Source: Panorpa germanica (lineage: Eukaryota > Arthropoda > Insecta > Mecoptera > Panorpidae). Taken from it: a stretch of 64,000 bases of DNA. Shown piece after piece: positions 46,925 to 57,732 of this stretch (its first letter is position 1; each line of letters starts with the position of its first letter). The DNA lies in assembly GCA_963678705.1 (NCBI GenBank), contig OY783203.1, positions 26,704,535-26,768,534 on the forward strand, in the 5' to 3' direction. The notes under the pieces are model-generated. The model was not told where the DNA came from. It did no database searches and worked only from the letters and a program-made list of their open reading frames with translations. The position numbers and the translations under genes are program-made.

Positions 46925-47128
46925 TATAGTTCAAATTACGAGAGTTCGGCGGCAACTCACACTTATAAGAGCCGTATAAATGATACGATAATTAATTTTA
47001 TCTTATTTGTTCCTATATACTTTATAGAAAAATAAGTGAGTCAGTGCAATTTCGTTGTATCAGCAGTTTATACGGCACAACTTGTTTTAAGTATGAGTTG
47101 TGGGCGAACTCTCGTAATTTGAACTATA
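46925..47128. mobile_element. 204-bp MITE (family A), copy 2
   Basis: The inverted ends of about 40 bp read TATAGTTCAAATTACGAGAG then TTCGGCGGCAACTCACACTTA on the left, and TATAGTTCAAATTACGAGAG then TTCGCCCACAACTCATACTTA from the other side. The outer 24 bases are identical, so this is the best-preserved copy. It ends 2 bp before the next MITE. Confidence 0.85.
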
Positions 47129-47130
47129 CT

Positions 47131-47553
47131 TTACATGATGGCCGGTAAATTCACATTCTTGGATATGTTTTAAAGTTAGGGCTATTCATGAAAACTCCAA
47201 GTTATCCAATACGGGTGAAGTCGTTGCGTGCCGCCATATTGAAAAAATGGCGGCCAAAAACAGTTTATTGGAAATATCTCCTTACTGGTGCGTCCTACGA
47301 TAGAAATAGTTATTATCAAAGTTATAGAGGACTCAATTCTCTATAAGTTTTGTATACAATATTTCTTTGTGTGTCTTACAGGGACGGAGCTTCGTCACTG
47401 CAAAGTAGGGTACTTCAATGAAAATATAATAATATTTCAATTTTGAGCTCAATTTTAAGTTATTTTTTATTTGTTATATTTATTTTGGAGTTTTTATTAA
47501 TAGCCCTAACTTTGAAACATATCCAAAAATTAGAGCTACCGGTCTTCATGTAA
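47131..47553. mobile_element. 423-bp MITE with 75-bp inverted ends (family P)
   Basis: TTACATGATGGCCGG at the left and TTACATGAAGACCGG from the right (other strand) begin arms that continue through TTGGATATGTTT, AAAGTTAGGGCTATT and AAAACTCCAA. The interior has a GCCGCCATATTG/AAAATGGCGGC dyad at about 47230-47256. Related pieces occur at 36055-36130 and, reversed, at 56780-56900. No transposase. Confidence 0.8.
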
Positions 47554-47698
47554 GGTAAAAGTGTAAAGTTCCCGGGCTAAAGTGGGTTCACTTCGAAATA
47601 GATAGCGCTTGTAGTTGAAAGTAACCAATTTTAAGCTTCTATAATAATTAATTTTCTTCTCCTACGAATAAATGCTGTCCCATGCTGTACATAAATAT

Positions 47699-47986
47699 TT
47701 AAAAGAGTACAATCACAGTTCGAATATATTCCGATGCGAGTATCCATGTATCATTAGGTTGAGTCAATACTAAGATTCGTTCGTACTGATTATTGGTAAT
47801 TAAACAGTCGCTAATTAGCTTTCTTCGCACGTCATCTCGTTCATCCAGCGGATTTACTCGAAGCTTGGCAACAATGATCATCACTTGTTCGGTACAGTGA
47901 CTAGGTGTACCGTACTCGTATATTGAACTGTTGAACTGGTACGTACAACGACCGTGTGAGGTTTTGCCGTGAACTTTGACATTCAT
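47699..47986 (-). other. 95-codon open frame, unassigned
   Basis: Opens with ATG 47986 and runs MNVKVHGKTSHGRCTYQFN to a stop at 47699. It is richer in D, R, P and H than chance frames nearby; the segment LRVNPLDERDDVRRKLISD is the most protein-like. No splice sites, upstream elements or recognised family were established. It could be a gene or element fragment, or chance. Confidence 0.25.
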
Positions 47987-48326
47987 TTCAACACCTATTA
48001 AGTATTCTGTTGGAGGATCTCAATGAGTTATTAATATTTAAATAAAGCTTTTTTGTATATCAAACAGCTTGAAATTATTCTAACCTTAAAATAGTAATTG
48101 TCACTGTGTGGAAAAAGCAATTTATCAAAGAATATTAACTATGAAAATATTTTTATTGCTATTGCAGTAATGATTGTTTTTCACGTTTCTTTTTAGCAGG
48201 CATTAGTCCGCTCATATATTTTGTAAGTGGGAAATTACCAACTTTTCCTGGGCCATTATGAAAGTACTGATGTACAAAATTTATTAAATAGATTTAAAAA
48301 ATATTAATTCATTGACTCATAAAGAA

Positions 48327-48560
48327 TTGGGCTGTGGACCATGTTCTAATTTTTATAAAACTGATAAAGTTGGCTATCAGGACCTTAATTGCGCAATTAT
48401 TTTTTAATATGAGATATTACCAATTAAAATAGTCATCAAAATTTATTAAATTCAATTCATCAAGTTCTTTGTTTTATCATACTATGACTATGGCACATTT
48501 CTATTTCCTACCCTCTTCTCTTCAATGGAATGCCATCAGCTTCGTACAACAGAGAGTAAA
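48327..48560 (+). repeat. Interspersed repeat family M, copy 2
   Basis: GGACCATGTTCTAATTTTTA then TAAAACTGATAAAGTTGGC, ATCAGGACCTTAA, ACCAATTAAAATAGTCAT and a terminal CGTACAACAGAGAGTAAAG follow the order of 22386-22612. Confidence 0.6.
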
Positions 48561-48954
48561 GTAGTTTTTGATTATTGTAAGCGTTCTTAGCCGAGAAGTT
48601 TAGCTAATGTTTGCAGCCTATAAACGTCTAAACACAGTGAAACGGTCATTCACCGCACCGTACTGTCTTTTTAACTTAAGTTACTCCTTCTTTCCTTTCG
48701 AGATCAAGTATTATGGTATTTTATTAGTGGAGGGGATATATTTACCGTATAAAAATCTTGAAGTCAGTGAAAACTAAATAACTCTCATGCTAGTTGTAAA
48801 TCTACATTTGCTTATTTCATTTATTTTTTTGTAAATATGTGTGTATCATACTATATGTGAACATGACAAAGAGGTGGCCTTCCGTGTGGGGACCCGATAA
48901 TCGTCTCAAAACGCCAGGTAGAACTATACCTTCATTAGGGCTAAAGAATCTATA

Positions 48955-49160
48955 TATTTATTTAACGTTGGCATATTTCCGAAGATAATGTCTTATCACT
49001 GATAACCTACTATAATGTGATCTCATATTACTACACCACTGCCTGATAAAATTTTATGATTATGACCCAATCAATTCATCTTTGATAACAACAAAACCCA
49101 GAAAATATAGCTCTGTTCAAGCAAAACTACTCTCGGCCACTATGCAGTCTAAAGCCAGAA
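48955..49160 (-). repeat. tRNA-derived SINE (family H), reverse copy
   Basis: CTACACCACTGCCTGATAAA then TTATGATTATGACCCAATC, GATAACAACAAAACCCAGAA and AATATAGCTCTGTTC are the tail-to-middle blocks. The head at the right is degraded (CTCTCGGCCACTATGCAG). Confidence 0.5.
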
Positions 49161-49209
49161 TCTATATAAATTTTCTAAATCTATCAGATATTAGAGATTC
49201 TTAAATGAT

Positions 49210-49495
49210 GAGATATTGCACTTAAATAAAGACCCTCTACAATGCGCGTCAAACCCCTTCACACATGGCAACGCATCCAACACAGGAATAGAGGGTGCTG
49301 GTACGGATGGTAGATCGGCTTATGGTAAAGGGTTGGTTGTTGCCAAAGGACAGAAAGGGTTAGAGGTGAGTAAAGTACTGTTGACTGGTAAGGGTGGTGG
49401 GTGTTGGATGGCATAGGGTGGAATGAGGTTTCGTAGGATTCTGCCGCATTTAGAGCAGAACGGAGTGATAGTTTAAACGCAATGGGATGAGTTAC
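49210..49495. other. GC-richer block open on both strands
   Basis: About 280 bp, clearly GC-richer than its surroundings. It carries a 66-codon plus-strand frame (49216-49416, includes GNASNTGIEGAGTDGRSAYG) and an overlapping minus-strand frame of about 79 codons. Neither matches a family I know. Possibly an exon fragment or an inserted foreign segment. Confidence 0.25.
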
Positions 49496-49499
49496 AGCT

Positions 49500-52250
49500 T
49501 CAAAGGCCTAATGTACTCTCTAATATGTTGGGACTGGCCCCAAACCGAGCATGCTCGCGAGTTCCAACACAATAAATATACGATAGAATACCTTTTTTAG
49601 GTATGAGACAAACCGATCTCTTAGTATTCGAACTAGCTGTATAACAATAACCAAAATGCTTGCCGATTAGTAACATGTACTGGAGATGTGTGATGCTGCA
49701 GTCACCTACGTTCAACGCACGATTGGCCGAATTTGTATTGAGTCTTTTGCTACAGCTTAGGGGCCCTGAAATTTCGGAAACAAATAAAACTCAAGGAGCT
49801 AAGCTTGAGGAATATGGTAGATGTGGAAGTAACTCATAACGTAATTTAACTAATTTTTCAGTTACAGTTCTTATTGTTACTTACATATAATAATTAATTA
49901 CATATTTTTCAATAATCGGAATCGAAAAGTTTGTGAACCCCTGATTTAATCTATCCATGTTTTGCACCGAGCGATGCGAACTAAACTCGACTCGTGGATG
50001 TTTCCAAATGTTAATCATATTTATCGCCACGCGACTGAGGTGTGTCGAGGACAATCAATTTCAAATTGTCGTTTTAAAACCCATTATTATTACGAAGTTG
50101 TACTCAAATTATTAATCTTACTGCAAAGGGGTTCCCTATTTGGAAAGCTGCATAATACAATTACATATTTTAGTTAGGGTGGAAAATTGATCACCTCCAG
50201 GAGCGTATCTATTGAGATCAGTGGTGGATTAACCCGGCTAAGGACTGTTGAAAATGAAATATTAGAAGCCTTAGAATTGGGTTTGTGTTATTTAAAGTCA
50301 ATTTCTGATGTATTGTATTATTTATACCCCTTCCGCTTAACAATCTCCTTATATTTATGTCAAAATTAATTTTCTAAATTACCATTTTAGATATTCACTT
50401 TGTTCCTTTTGTTTCGGTGTTTGGTGTTATTATTGCCGTCACCATCTTCTTCTTTCACTCCTATTACTTCCACCTTTGCCTTAAAACTTATATTTCAGCT
50501 ATTCCACCTCCTCCTCACACATGCTCTGTCTTCAATATGTGTTTCCTCTTTCTTCGTTTCCTGGACTGAAACTTGCGATCATTCGAATATCTTTGCTTTC
50601 CTGTTTATTTACATACTGCGACTTCCTTCCCCACATTCTTCATATTTTTTATCGTCTCTTGATGCTTCTGTTTTATATTCCATTCGTTTATAATTCACTG
50701 CCACTCGCCCCTTCTTCTTTTTATCTGCTCCACTAGCATTAGTACTTCCTTCATATTATTCTTCCTGTTCTCTTCCTAATTTTCATATTCCGCTCTCCAA
50801 CGTCTTTAGATTTTCGTCCCTCCTCCATTACCAAGCACAGCGGTGTACATATATCTGCTGTTAACATACTTTGTATATTCTTCTCGTGTTGTGCTATTTA
50901 TGTATTGTATTGTATTTACGAGTATTTAATGTTTTGCCATTAAGCAGTACATTAATCTACAATAAGTTTTCGAACTTTATTACATTTATTATTTAAACTT
51001 AATCAAATTTAAGATTAAACCTAATACAACGAAACTGTTGAGGTTACTTTTCGAGTGTACAAACCCATTTCCAGAATGTAAATCATTACTTAATCAGTCT
51101 TCCTGTTTCATAAACTTCGCCATATTATTTTACAGAATTTCTGAAAGTTTCTCTTATAAACAATATAATAAGTCTTCTTCTATGAACTTTTCTCAGTAGT
51201 TTTACACTGAACACTTTCCTCGATTTTCATGTTGGATTTACATTTAAACGTTGGATTTATGCTGAAAAAGCAAGTGGAAAAAAAACTAGAAACCATTTTA
51301 ATGTAAATTTTTAAATTGGATATACACGGCTAGCGGTTTGTATTTTTAATTTTAAACATAGTATATTAAGGTTTGTCATCACTAATACAATGTTTCTTCA
51401 TAACACTTTGTTTTACAATATACAAAGTTTCACAATATTGTAAACGTCGCATATTTTCGTAACAAAAAGTAACTTTTTAATATATTATTTTAAGTTGTTG
51501 GTGTCTTGTTGACATTTCATTGGTCTTCAAACTGAGCGCATACTAATACAAAAAATGTCTTAAAAAGTATGTCGATTCGGTACGGAACTTGAGAAGTTAT
51601 GAAGATGTTCACACTCAGGTTTGGGAAAAAGGAAGACTTACAAGTGGGCCCGCTCTAGGCCCAACGCATGTCCCTTTTTTATTGTCTTCTATATGCATAC
51701 TTTTGAATATTATAACTTATTAATTTTCGCACATTTCACGTCGACCAGTAGTTGTTTAACCTATGGAATATTACATCACTATCTGTTAAATTATAAACGG
51801 ATAATATGGACAAGGTAAAAATAGACAAAAGATGATCTCATTAAATGTTGCAAAACGATATTAATTACATTAATTTTCATGAGCATAATTAAGCAAATAA
51901 AAAATCCCAAATTTTGAAAAAAAGTTGGTCAAATAATGAATAAATTGAAAATATTTTATATTCTGTTAAAAGACAAAATTGTTTTTAGGCAATTTGTACG
52001 AAAAGTTATTTTATTATTGGACGAATTAAATATTTGAATTTGAAAATAGAATTAAAATTTGAAATGAAATTACGAATTATTTTGTTGGATTCAAATTATA
52101 CACGCTAAAAAGACGTAATAAAGACGGGGGTAAAGCTCTAGTATATATACATTTAAAAAAAATTGAGAAAATATAAACAGCATCATATGTACATATTAAA
52201 CGAACAGAAACAATGGCAATAATTTTTTCCTAAGACAAACTTGTTGCAAG
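49500..52250. other. Gene-free stretch with two hAT-like ends and a C/T-rich tract
   Basis: On the minus strand CAGGGGTTCACAAACTTTTC starts at 49943. On the plus strand CAGTGGTGGATTAACCCGGC starts at 50219. Both look like hAT ends but they do not match each other. A strongly C/T-biased tract runs from about 50430 to 50850; its long plus-strand frames (S, F, L rich) follow from that bias and are not supported as genes. Confidence 0.4.
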
Positions 52251-52429
52251 AATGCGTGTTCACATAGTTTCACTGACCAGATTCAGTGGTTATCGTCCTA
52301 ACTGCGAAAAAACTGCAACCATAGTTGTCACAATTTACATATTAGTACGTAAAAACAAACTTGAACATACACCAGTGGAGACGTGCCTTTTCAACATCAA
52401 TACTTATTGTATTAACCGAGAGGACCCCT

Positions 52430-52610
52430 ATATTTATTTATATATGTATATACATACAAGTATATACATATTTATACACAAACGGACATGTGTAGCTAAT
52501 ACATTAAATCCTTTTGCAGCCATCAGAACCTTTGATAACCCATACGAGGGAAACCCTGGGTTGTATATACGTGTATGCGTAAATCTGTGCGTGTGTGTGT
52601 GTGTGTACGT
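52430..52610. repeat. Simple repeats: (TATACA)n-like and (GT)n
   Basis: TATATGTATATACATACAAG at about 52440 and a (GT)n run at 52587-52605. An apparent 132-codon frame across them is repeat-driven and rejected. Confidence 0.8.
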
Positions 52611-53116
52611 ATTTAGAGAGGGAACGTATAGACGTGGGTGTATGAATTAAGCTCACATACGAAAACTGTTATCGCGCCTTTCAATGAAAGTTTTGCCACT
52701 TTAAGTTGACCGACCTTCCCTTGATTATCTCATAATAAACTTACACGTTCTAAGCCGTTCTTAATACAACTACTTGTATCAGACTTAGAAACTTGATAAT
52801 GCGATAATTGTTTCTTTTTGCGCTAATATCACGCAATTTAATAATAATAGTATTAACATAGTAACGGTCGTTACAGTTACATAACGCATGATCATTTTTA
52901 TTGAGTTAGTTCAGCATTTAACTATAATTTCCGATACATCGTTCTTTATGTCAAACAATGTTCATCATATATACCGGTAAAACTGTATATTTGCACAACT
53001 CAGTATTCCGTATTCCTTAGTTTCAGTATTTCTATTATGATATGCCAAAACCTTGTGATCTATAGTTCCCTCCTCTCCACAAACACAGTTGGGAGACTGC
53101 AGTATGTTAATATTAT

Positions 53117-53492
53117 GCCGGTTTCACATCAGAGAGACAGTTCAATAAAACACGAACAAAAAAACCACTGTTTACACCAAAGAGATAGTTCTTAAAACAT
53201 TTTTGTCTTTTGTTGCTGTTTTAGTAAGCAAAACACATTCCCATCTAGAGTCGGTAAGATCAAAGGAAAACACATTTATTGTTGTTTTTTAGTCTGCTTG
53301 GTTTGAACACGCAGTTTTGTTTTTTTTGAAGATTTGCGCTTGTCAGTTGTTGTTTATCATGTTTATTATTTTTATGAAATACACAGAAAAACACTAAAAC
53401 AGAACTGTTTTAAAATAAACCAACATATGATTTTGTTTTGTTTTTTGACAACAAAACTGTTTTTAACTCTGTCTCTCTGGTATGAAACCGGC
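53117..53492. mobile_element. 376-bp MITE with GCCGGTTTCA ends
   Basis: The inverted ends read GCCGGTTTCACATCAGAGAG then ACAG, and GCCGGTTTCATACCAGAGAG then ACAG. The flanks ATTAT (53112-53116) and ATTAT (53493-53497) are an exact 5-bp direct repeat, though part of it could belong to the ends. The interior is rich in TTTTGTTTT and AAAACA words. No transposase frame. Confidence 0.8.
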
Positions 53493-53499
53493 ATTATAC

Positions 53500-54910
53500 A
53501 GAGATAACCGACATTTACAGTGTCCTGATCTCAATCGGCAGATTATAGTTATAAACCTCCCGGATAGTTCTTTATAAATCTATATAGAATTTCTAATAGT
53601 TTTATTAGATGAATAAAATAATTTTCCAGTGATTTGGCTTGGTTCCATATATATTTTCTGCCAATCTTATATTAGATTTTTCTTCGGCAATGATTTTCAT
53701 ATCATTCAAAATAAATTTTAAGGTAACTAAATAAAACTTCCTTTGGTAATATTTCTGACATTTCAGTCCCAATAATTTTCGAGTGTACTGATGTACATAA
53801 AAATGTATCAATCTAATATGTAACAAATTAAATATAAATACATACGACTTTGTTCTTAATGTAGCTATCAACTCAATACTCTGTACTTTTTCTAAGAAAA
53901 GAAATGCAGCATTAATAAAACTTTTATAAAAAAACGTAAAACAAAGAATTTACTTTTTTTTGTATGAGTGATGATGCAATTAAAAATAAAAATTAATTGT
54001 GTTTTACTTTAAAAGTTTTATTTTTATCAAATCAACAATTATAACCCTTTTAAGGGTAAAGGTTATAACAACTTTAATTTAAAACTCAAAACCAACAAGG
54101 GGTTAAAAAGATTTTATCAAAATAAAACTAAAAAGCTGAAACTGGTTTAATCAAATTATTTATTTTACTTGAAAAAAAAACAGCTGCGATGATTCATTTA
54201 TAAAGATGAACGTTTTGGTAAATATTTAACAAAAGTGTACATTACATCTCCTAATTGTTTCAAATATTTAAAAATTGCATTAAAACTATGTAAAAGATTT
54301 CATTTAAAAATGGCCTACAGATTTGTTCTTGATAGCGATATCGTCTTGGTTTGAAAATTATTAGAGTTTGATCGTCTTCATAATCATAAACTTATTAGAC
54401 ACTTATTAAAAGTGTTCTCTATCCCTGTACAGTGCAGTCAACCGTAGTTTGAACCTTTTACATGTATGTACATGTGTTAAACTATTCCATACGCTTTCTA
54501 TATCGCTATTCCATGCTACGCGTAATACATACGGGACGTGTACTATTAGCGTTACAAGGCAGGTATACCGTGTTTTACATTCAAAACTTATAAACACGCT
54601 TATCTATGCCAATGGAAAATATAGGACAGATCAAAAATCGGTGTAGCAGAAAACCAGGTGAAGCAGCAAACGCAAACTTCGACGTCGACTCCGACTTCGA
54701 TTCCGGAACCCAGTCGTGCTCCTGCTCGTGGTATTATTGTCATATTGGAGTCTAATTTGTGATGAGCTTTGTTTCTTGATTATTCGTGTGTGCGATATAT
54801 GAAGGAATGTCTTCACTGTTCAAATATTTCTCTACAACACCAACTGTAAAGTTCCACTTTATTCAAAAGCGTTTCTTTTTTCTAACAAGACATTCAGACA
54901 TCCCTATCTC
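53500..54910. other. Gene-free stretch
   Basis: AT-rich. An imperfect 12-bp-type repeat TTCGACGTCGACTCCGAC then TTCGATTCCGG lies at 54678-54708 in a short frame rich in T, S and P on one strand and R and S on the other. No supported gene. Confidence 0.4.
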
Positions 54911-54914
54911 GTAT

Positions 54915-55716
54915 CCCGAGTCGAAATTTTAGACCTCTCCTGATCCTAAAATGAAGCTTTGCCCGTCTTTTCATCCTAAAAACAGTACAGTGAACCTCGT
55001 TTCATCCAAACGCCTCAACCTAAATGAAATCCATGATTCTCGTCTTATTTTAAATTTATTTTATTTTTAAAATCTTTAAACCTGTGAACCTGATTTGAAC
55101 CTAAGATGGTCAAAAGGAATGTTGTGAAATGTATTTATACCTGTTTATGGGTGTACGACATATGTAGCTTGCCACAAGGTTGCTCGGATCAATTTTGAAA
55201 CTTATTTATGATTATTCTATTAGTTCCAACAAAAGAAAGAAAAGACATGAAACATTTCAAAAGACAATAAATATTTCGGAAAAACATAGAATCAAATCTT
55301 GTAAAAGCACAAAATCATTTGGAATTTTAATAAAACTAAAGTATAAACGAAATACTGCAGAGAACCTTGCCGAACACAAAACAATGAACATAGATGTTCA
55401 TGACCTTAAATCCATGTAATATTTTACTAAACCGAAACCTAATTCAATCTAATTAAAATATCTAATTTAAAAATGTCACAAATACAAATATAATTTTTTA
55501 TTTATTTTATTTAACATCGGTCTATTTGCGATCTGAGTCCTGTCACCGACGACTTCTTACTATTGTGTCGTGGTCTTGTATATGTGAACCACACCACTAG
55601 TGATGGTCATATAACAACGTTTAGGATGAGACGAGGTTCACTTCACTGTTTTTAGGATAAAAAGAGGTTCAAAGATACTTTTTAGTATCAGGATAGATTC
55701 AAAATTTCGACTCGGG
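54915..55716. mobile_element. Inverted-repeat element with subterminal repeats, 0.8 kb
   Basis: Arms of about 100 bp at 54915-55013 and 55617-55716 are reverse complements: CCCGAGTCGAAATTTT at both ends, then CCTGATNCTAAAA, ATCCTAAAAACAGT and GAACCTCGT. Within each arm the motif GAACCTC..T.ATCCTAAA recurs two or three times, and a related CTGATTTGAACCTAAGATGG lies at 55090. The centre contains family H SINE sequence (CACCGACGACTTCTTACTAT at about 55545 and a second piece at 55740-55800 just outside). A 79-codon frame at 55180-55419 is K/N/T-rich and not recognised. Confidence 0.65.
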
Positions 55717-55719
55717 CTG

Positions 55720-56775
55720 CCGGTTATGATATTTGTGAGCTCTCACATCATCAATTAAACTTAGAGAACAATCAAACCCTGAGAATATAGCTCCACTTTA
55801 CATCAATGTTATTATGATGCTTACTTTAAACCCGTGGATACGCTCCTTTACGTAAAGTAGTCTTTAGCTATAATAAACAGGAATACAGGAGTTCTCGTCT
55901 CTATAGTTCTCGTAAGCCTATTTCTGGTTTCACGTTTGAAAGCGCTTACTTAATACTCGTGTATAATCCTGTAAGCACATACGTTACCTCACGTGTCTAT
56001 GATGTTAATAAATAATCTGACGAAGTATGTCTTAATTCGTATGTTCCAAATCAGTGAAAAACAAAAGAGGAAAATGTCCATTGGACCGTCACATATCCCT
56101 GGAACATAGATTCAGGAGGTATACCATACAGGACACTTCGTTAGACCTTCCATGTCTCTGATCACACGAACTCGTAACACGTGAAGAATGATCGTCTAAT
56201 CGGGTGTTTAGATAGACTGCCAGGAAATTTCCATAAACAATATGATGATCATATGATTTTAAAAGATGTGCATATACGCCAATGAACATAAAAGCCTTGA
56301 ACAACTGAGCAACGCGAGCCATCATTAGATATTACGGTGTTATATAAATGCTCTTAGGTAATATATAAATAAAATATGGTACAACAACATGACAATAGAG
56401 TACATTTAATTAAAAACATACGAAGCCATCCGAGAAAACACAACATCAAAGGACAAGATGTTATAACATTGAACAAGTTATAACCTAGCAGTTGAAATCA
56501 CCGTAAAATAATAAAAAAGAAGTATTCTCAAAATGGAATACTGTCCAAATTTTCAGTAAAGCGCTCCACTTACAGCGGTGCAGCTCAGTATATATCAGAC
56601 ATACGAAAGAATATTTGTTACTTTATGTAATATTATTTTTAAACACAATTTTATTGACTTGACATAATGTTTTACGAAATTTCAACATACATGTCATTAT
56701 TTTGTTACTTAATTTTAAACTCTTTTGATACCATAAACGTTTTATTGTTAATTCTTAATGTACAAGATTATAGAA
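55720..56775. other. Gene-free stretch with a SINE fragment
   Basis: A family H middle block is at about 55760-55800 (AATCAAACCCTGAGAATATA). The remainder is unassigned AT-rich sequence. Confidence 0.4.
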
Positions 56776-56779
56776 AACT

Positions 56780-56900
56780 GAGTATTCTATCAAATTGATA
56801 TTAACTATTTTTATCCTACGACCCACTTGAATTAAGGTATTGCAAGGAAATCATTTTTAGCTGCCATTTTTTCAAGATGGCGATCTAAAACATCAAAATG
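56780..56900 (-). repeat. Reversed, diverged piece of the 47.2-kb MITE interior (family P)
   Basis: TTGATATTAACTATTTTTATC then CTACGACCCACTTGA and GCTGCCATTTTTTCAAGATGG align with the reverse complement of 47230-47325, including the central GCCAT/ATGGC dyad. The inverted ends were not found. Confidence 0.5.
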
Positions 56901-56904
56901 GAGG

Positions 56905-57533
56905 TTAGCAAACAAAATATTCCGACTCAGTCTGTGAAACTTCTATCTAAAATTCTATCAAAATTTAGGAAATAGTCTAATCCTATTAATCTGTAGTTTG
57001 ATAAAAAATAAATGAGTAAAATCAATACTCGCCGATGTCATCCTTGCATTATTCGCTTTAATCATGTTAACATACAACTACTACATATATGTTTTTAATT
57101 GTATTCTCCAGGATATATAGTACAAAAACCCTACACATATCGTGTTTGCTGTGTACTGTACAGCAAGGATTTAGCAGCACAGGATTTAGTTGCATTTTCA
57201 TTTTTCAATCATACTTTTTTTTTTTTTTTGCAAAAAGCATCAATTTATTTTAAAAACCATTAGTCACTTATAAGTACCTTTCTATCCTACCGTGTTTTTC
57301 CCTGCTACAGTATTTAGTACACTCTATTGAACAAATTTAACGTCCGGTTGATTACATCATAATAAAATGTCCGCATTCGGCCGGCGGTTTTCACAGCTTG
57401 ACGTCTTCCCCTTGTTACCATACATTATTAGTCATCGCTGTGAATGTAGCTTTTAAACCCCTTGAAATTAAGATTGGGATATATGAAAGCCTTGCGATGT
57501 TCTCACACTGGAAACACTGCAAACTACTTGAGA
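56905..57533. other. Gene-free stretch before the LINE
   Basis: Contains a T-run at 57217-57229 and a somewhat GC-richer segment at 57335-57420. No recognised gene. It ends at the left copy of the LINE target duplication (57534-57543). Confidence 0.4.
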
Positions 57534-57732
57534 ACTAATTTAGTTTTTTTTTTTTTTTTTATTTATTTAGGCTTTGGCTTATTCAGCCTTCTTGCCATTG
57601 CTTTTATTTGTAAAATTATATAAAAATTTACATATAAATTATAATTGTTCTAATAAATACAAAACAAATTGATTCTTTTAAAAAATTAAACTTAAAATTA
57701 AATACATACTAAATAAAATATTTTAACTTAAA

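Noticed and set aside
50400-50736. Overlapping S/F/L-rich plus-strand frames
   Set aside because: Produced by a C/T-biased tract. No start context, splice sites or family match.
50870-50965. Possible third copy of the 8.3-kb LINE 3' end, reversed
   Set aside because: Only a short match (TTTAATGTTTTGCCATTAAG) with nothing of the body in the right position.
52252-52650. 132-codon open frame
   Set aside because: It runs through TATACA and GT microsatellites; the Y/I and C/V runs come from the repeats.
54631-54816. R/S-rich minus-strand and T/S/P-rich plus-strand frames
   Set aside because: Both arise from an imperfect TTCGAC-type simple repeat; no splice or start support.
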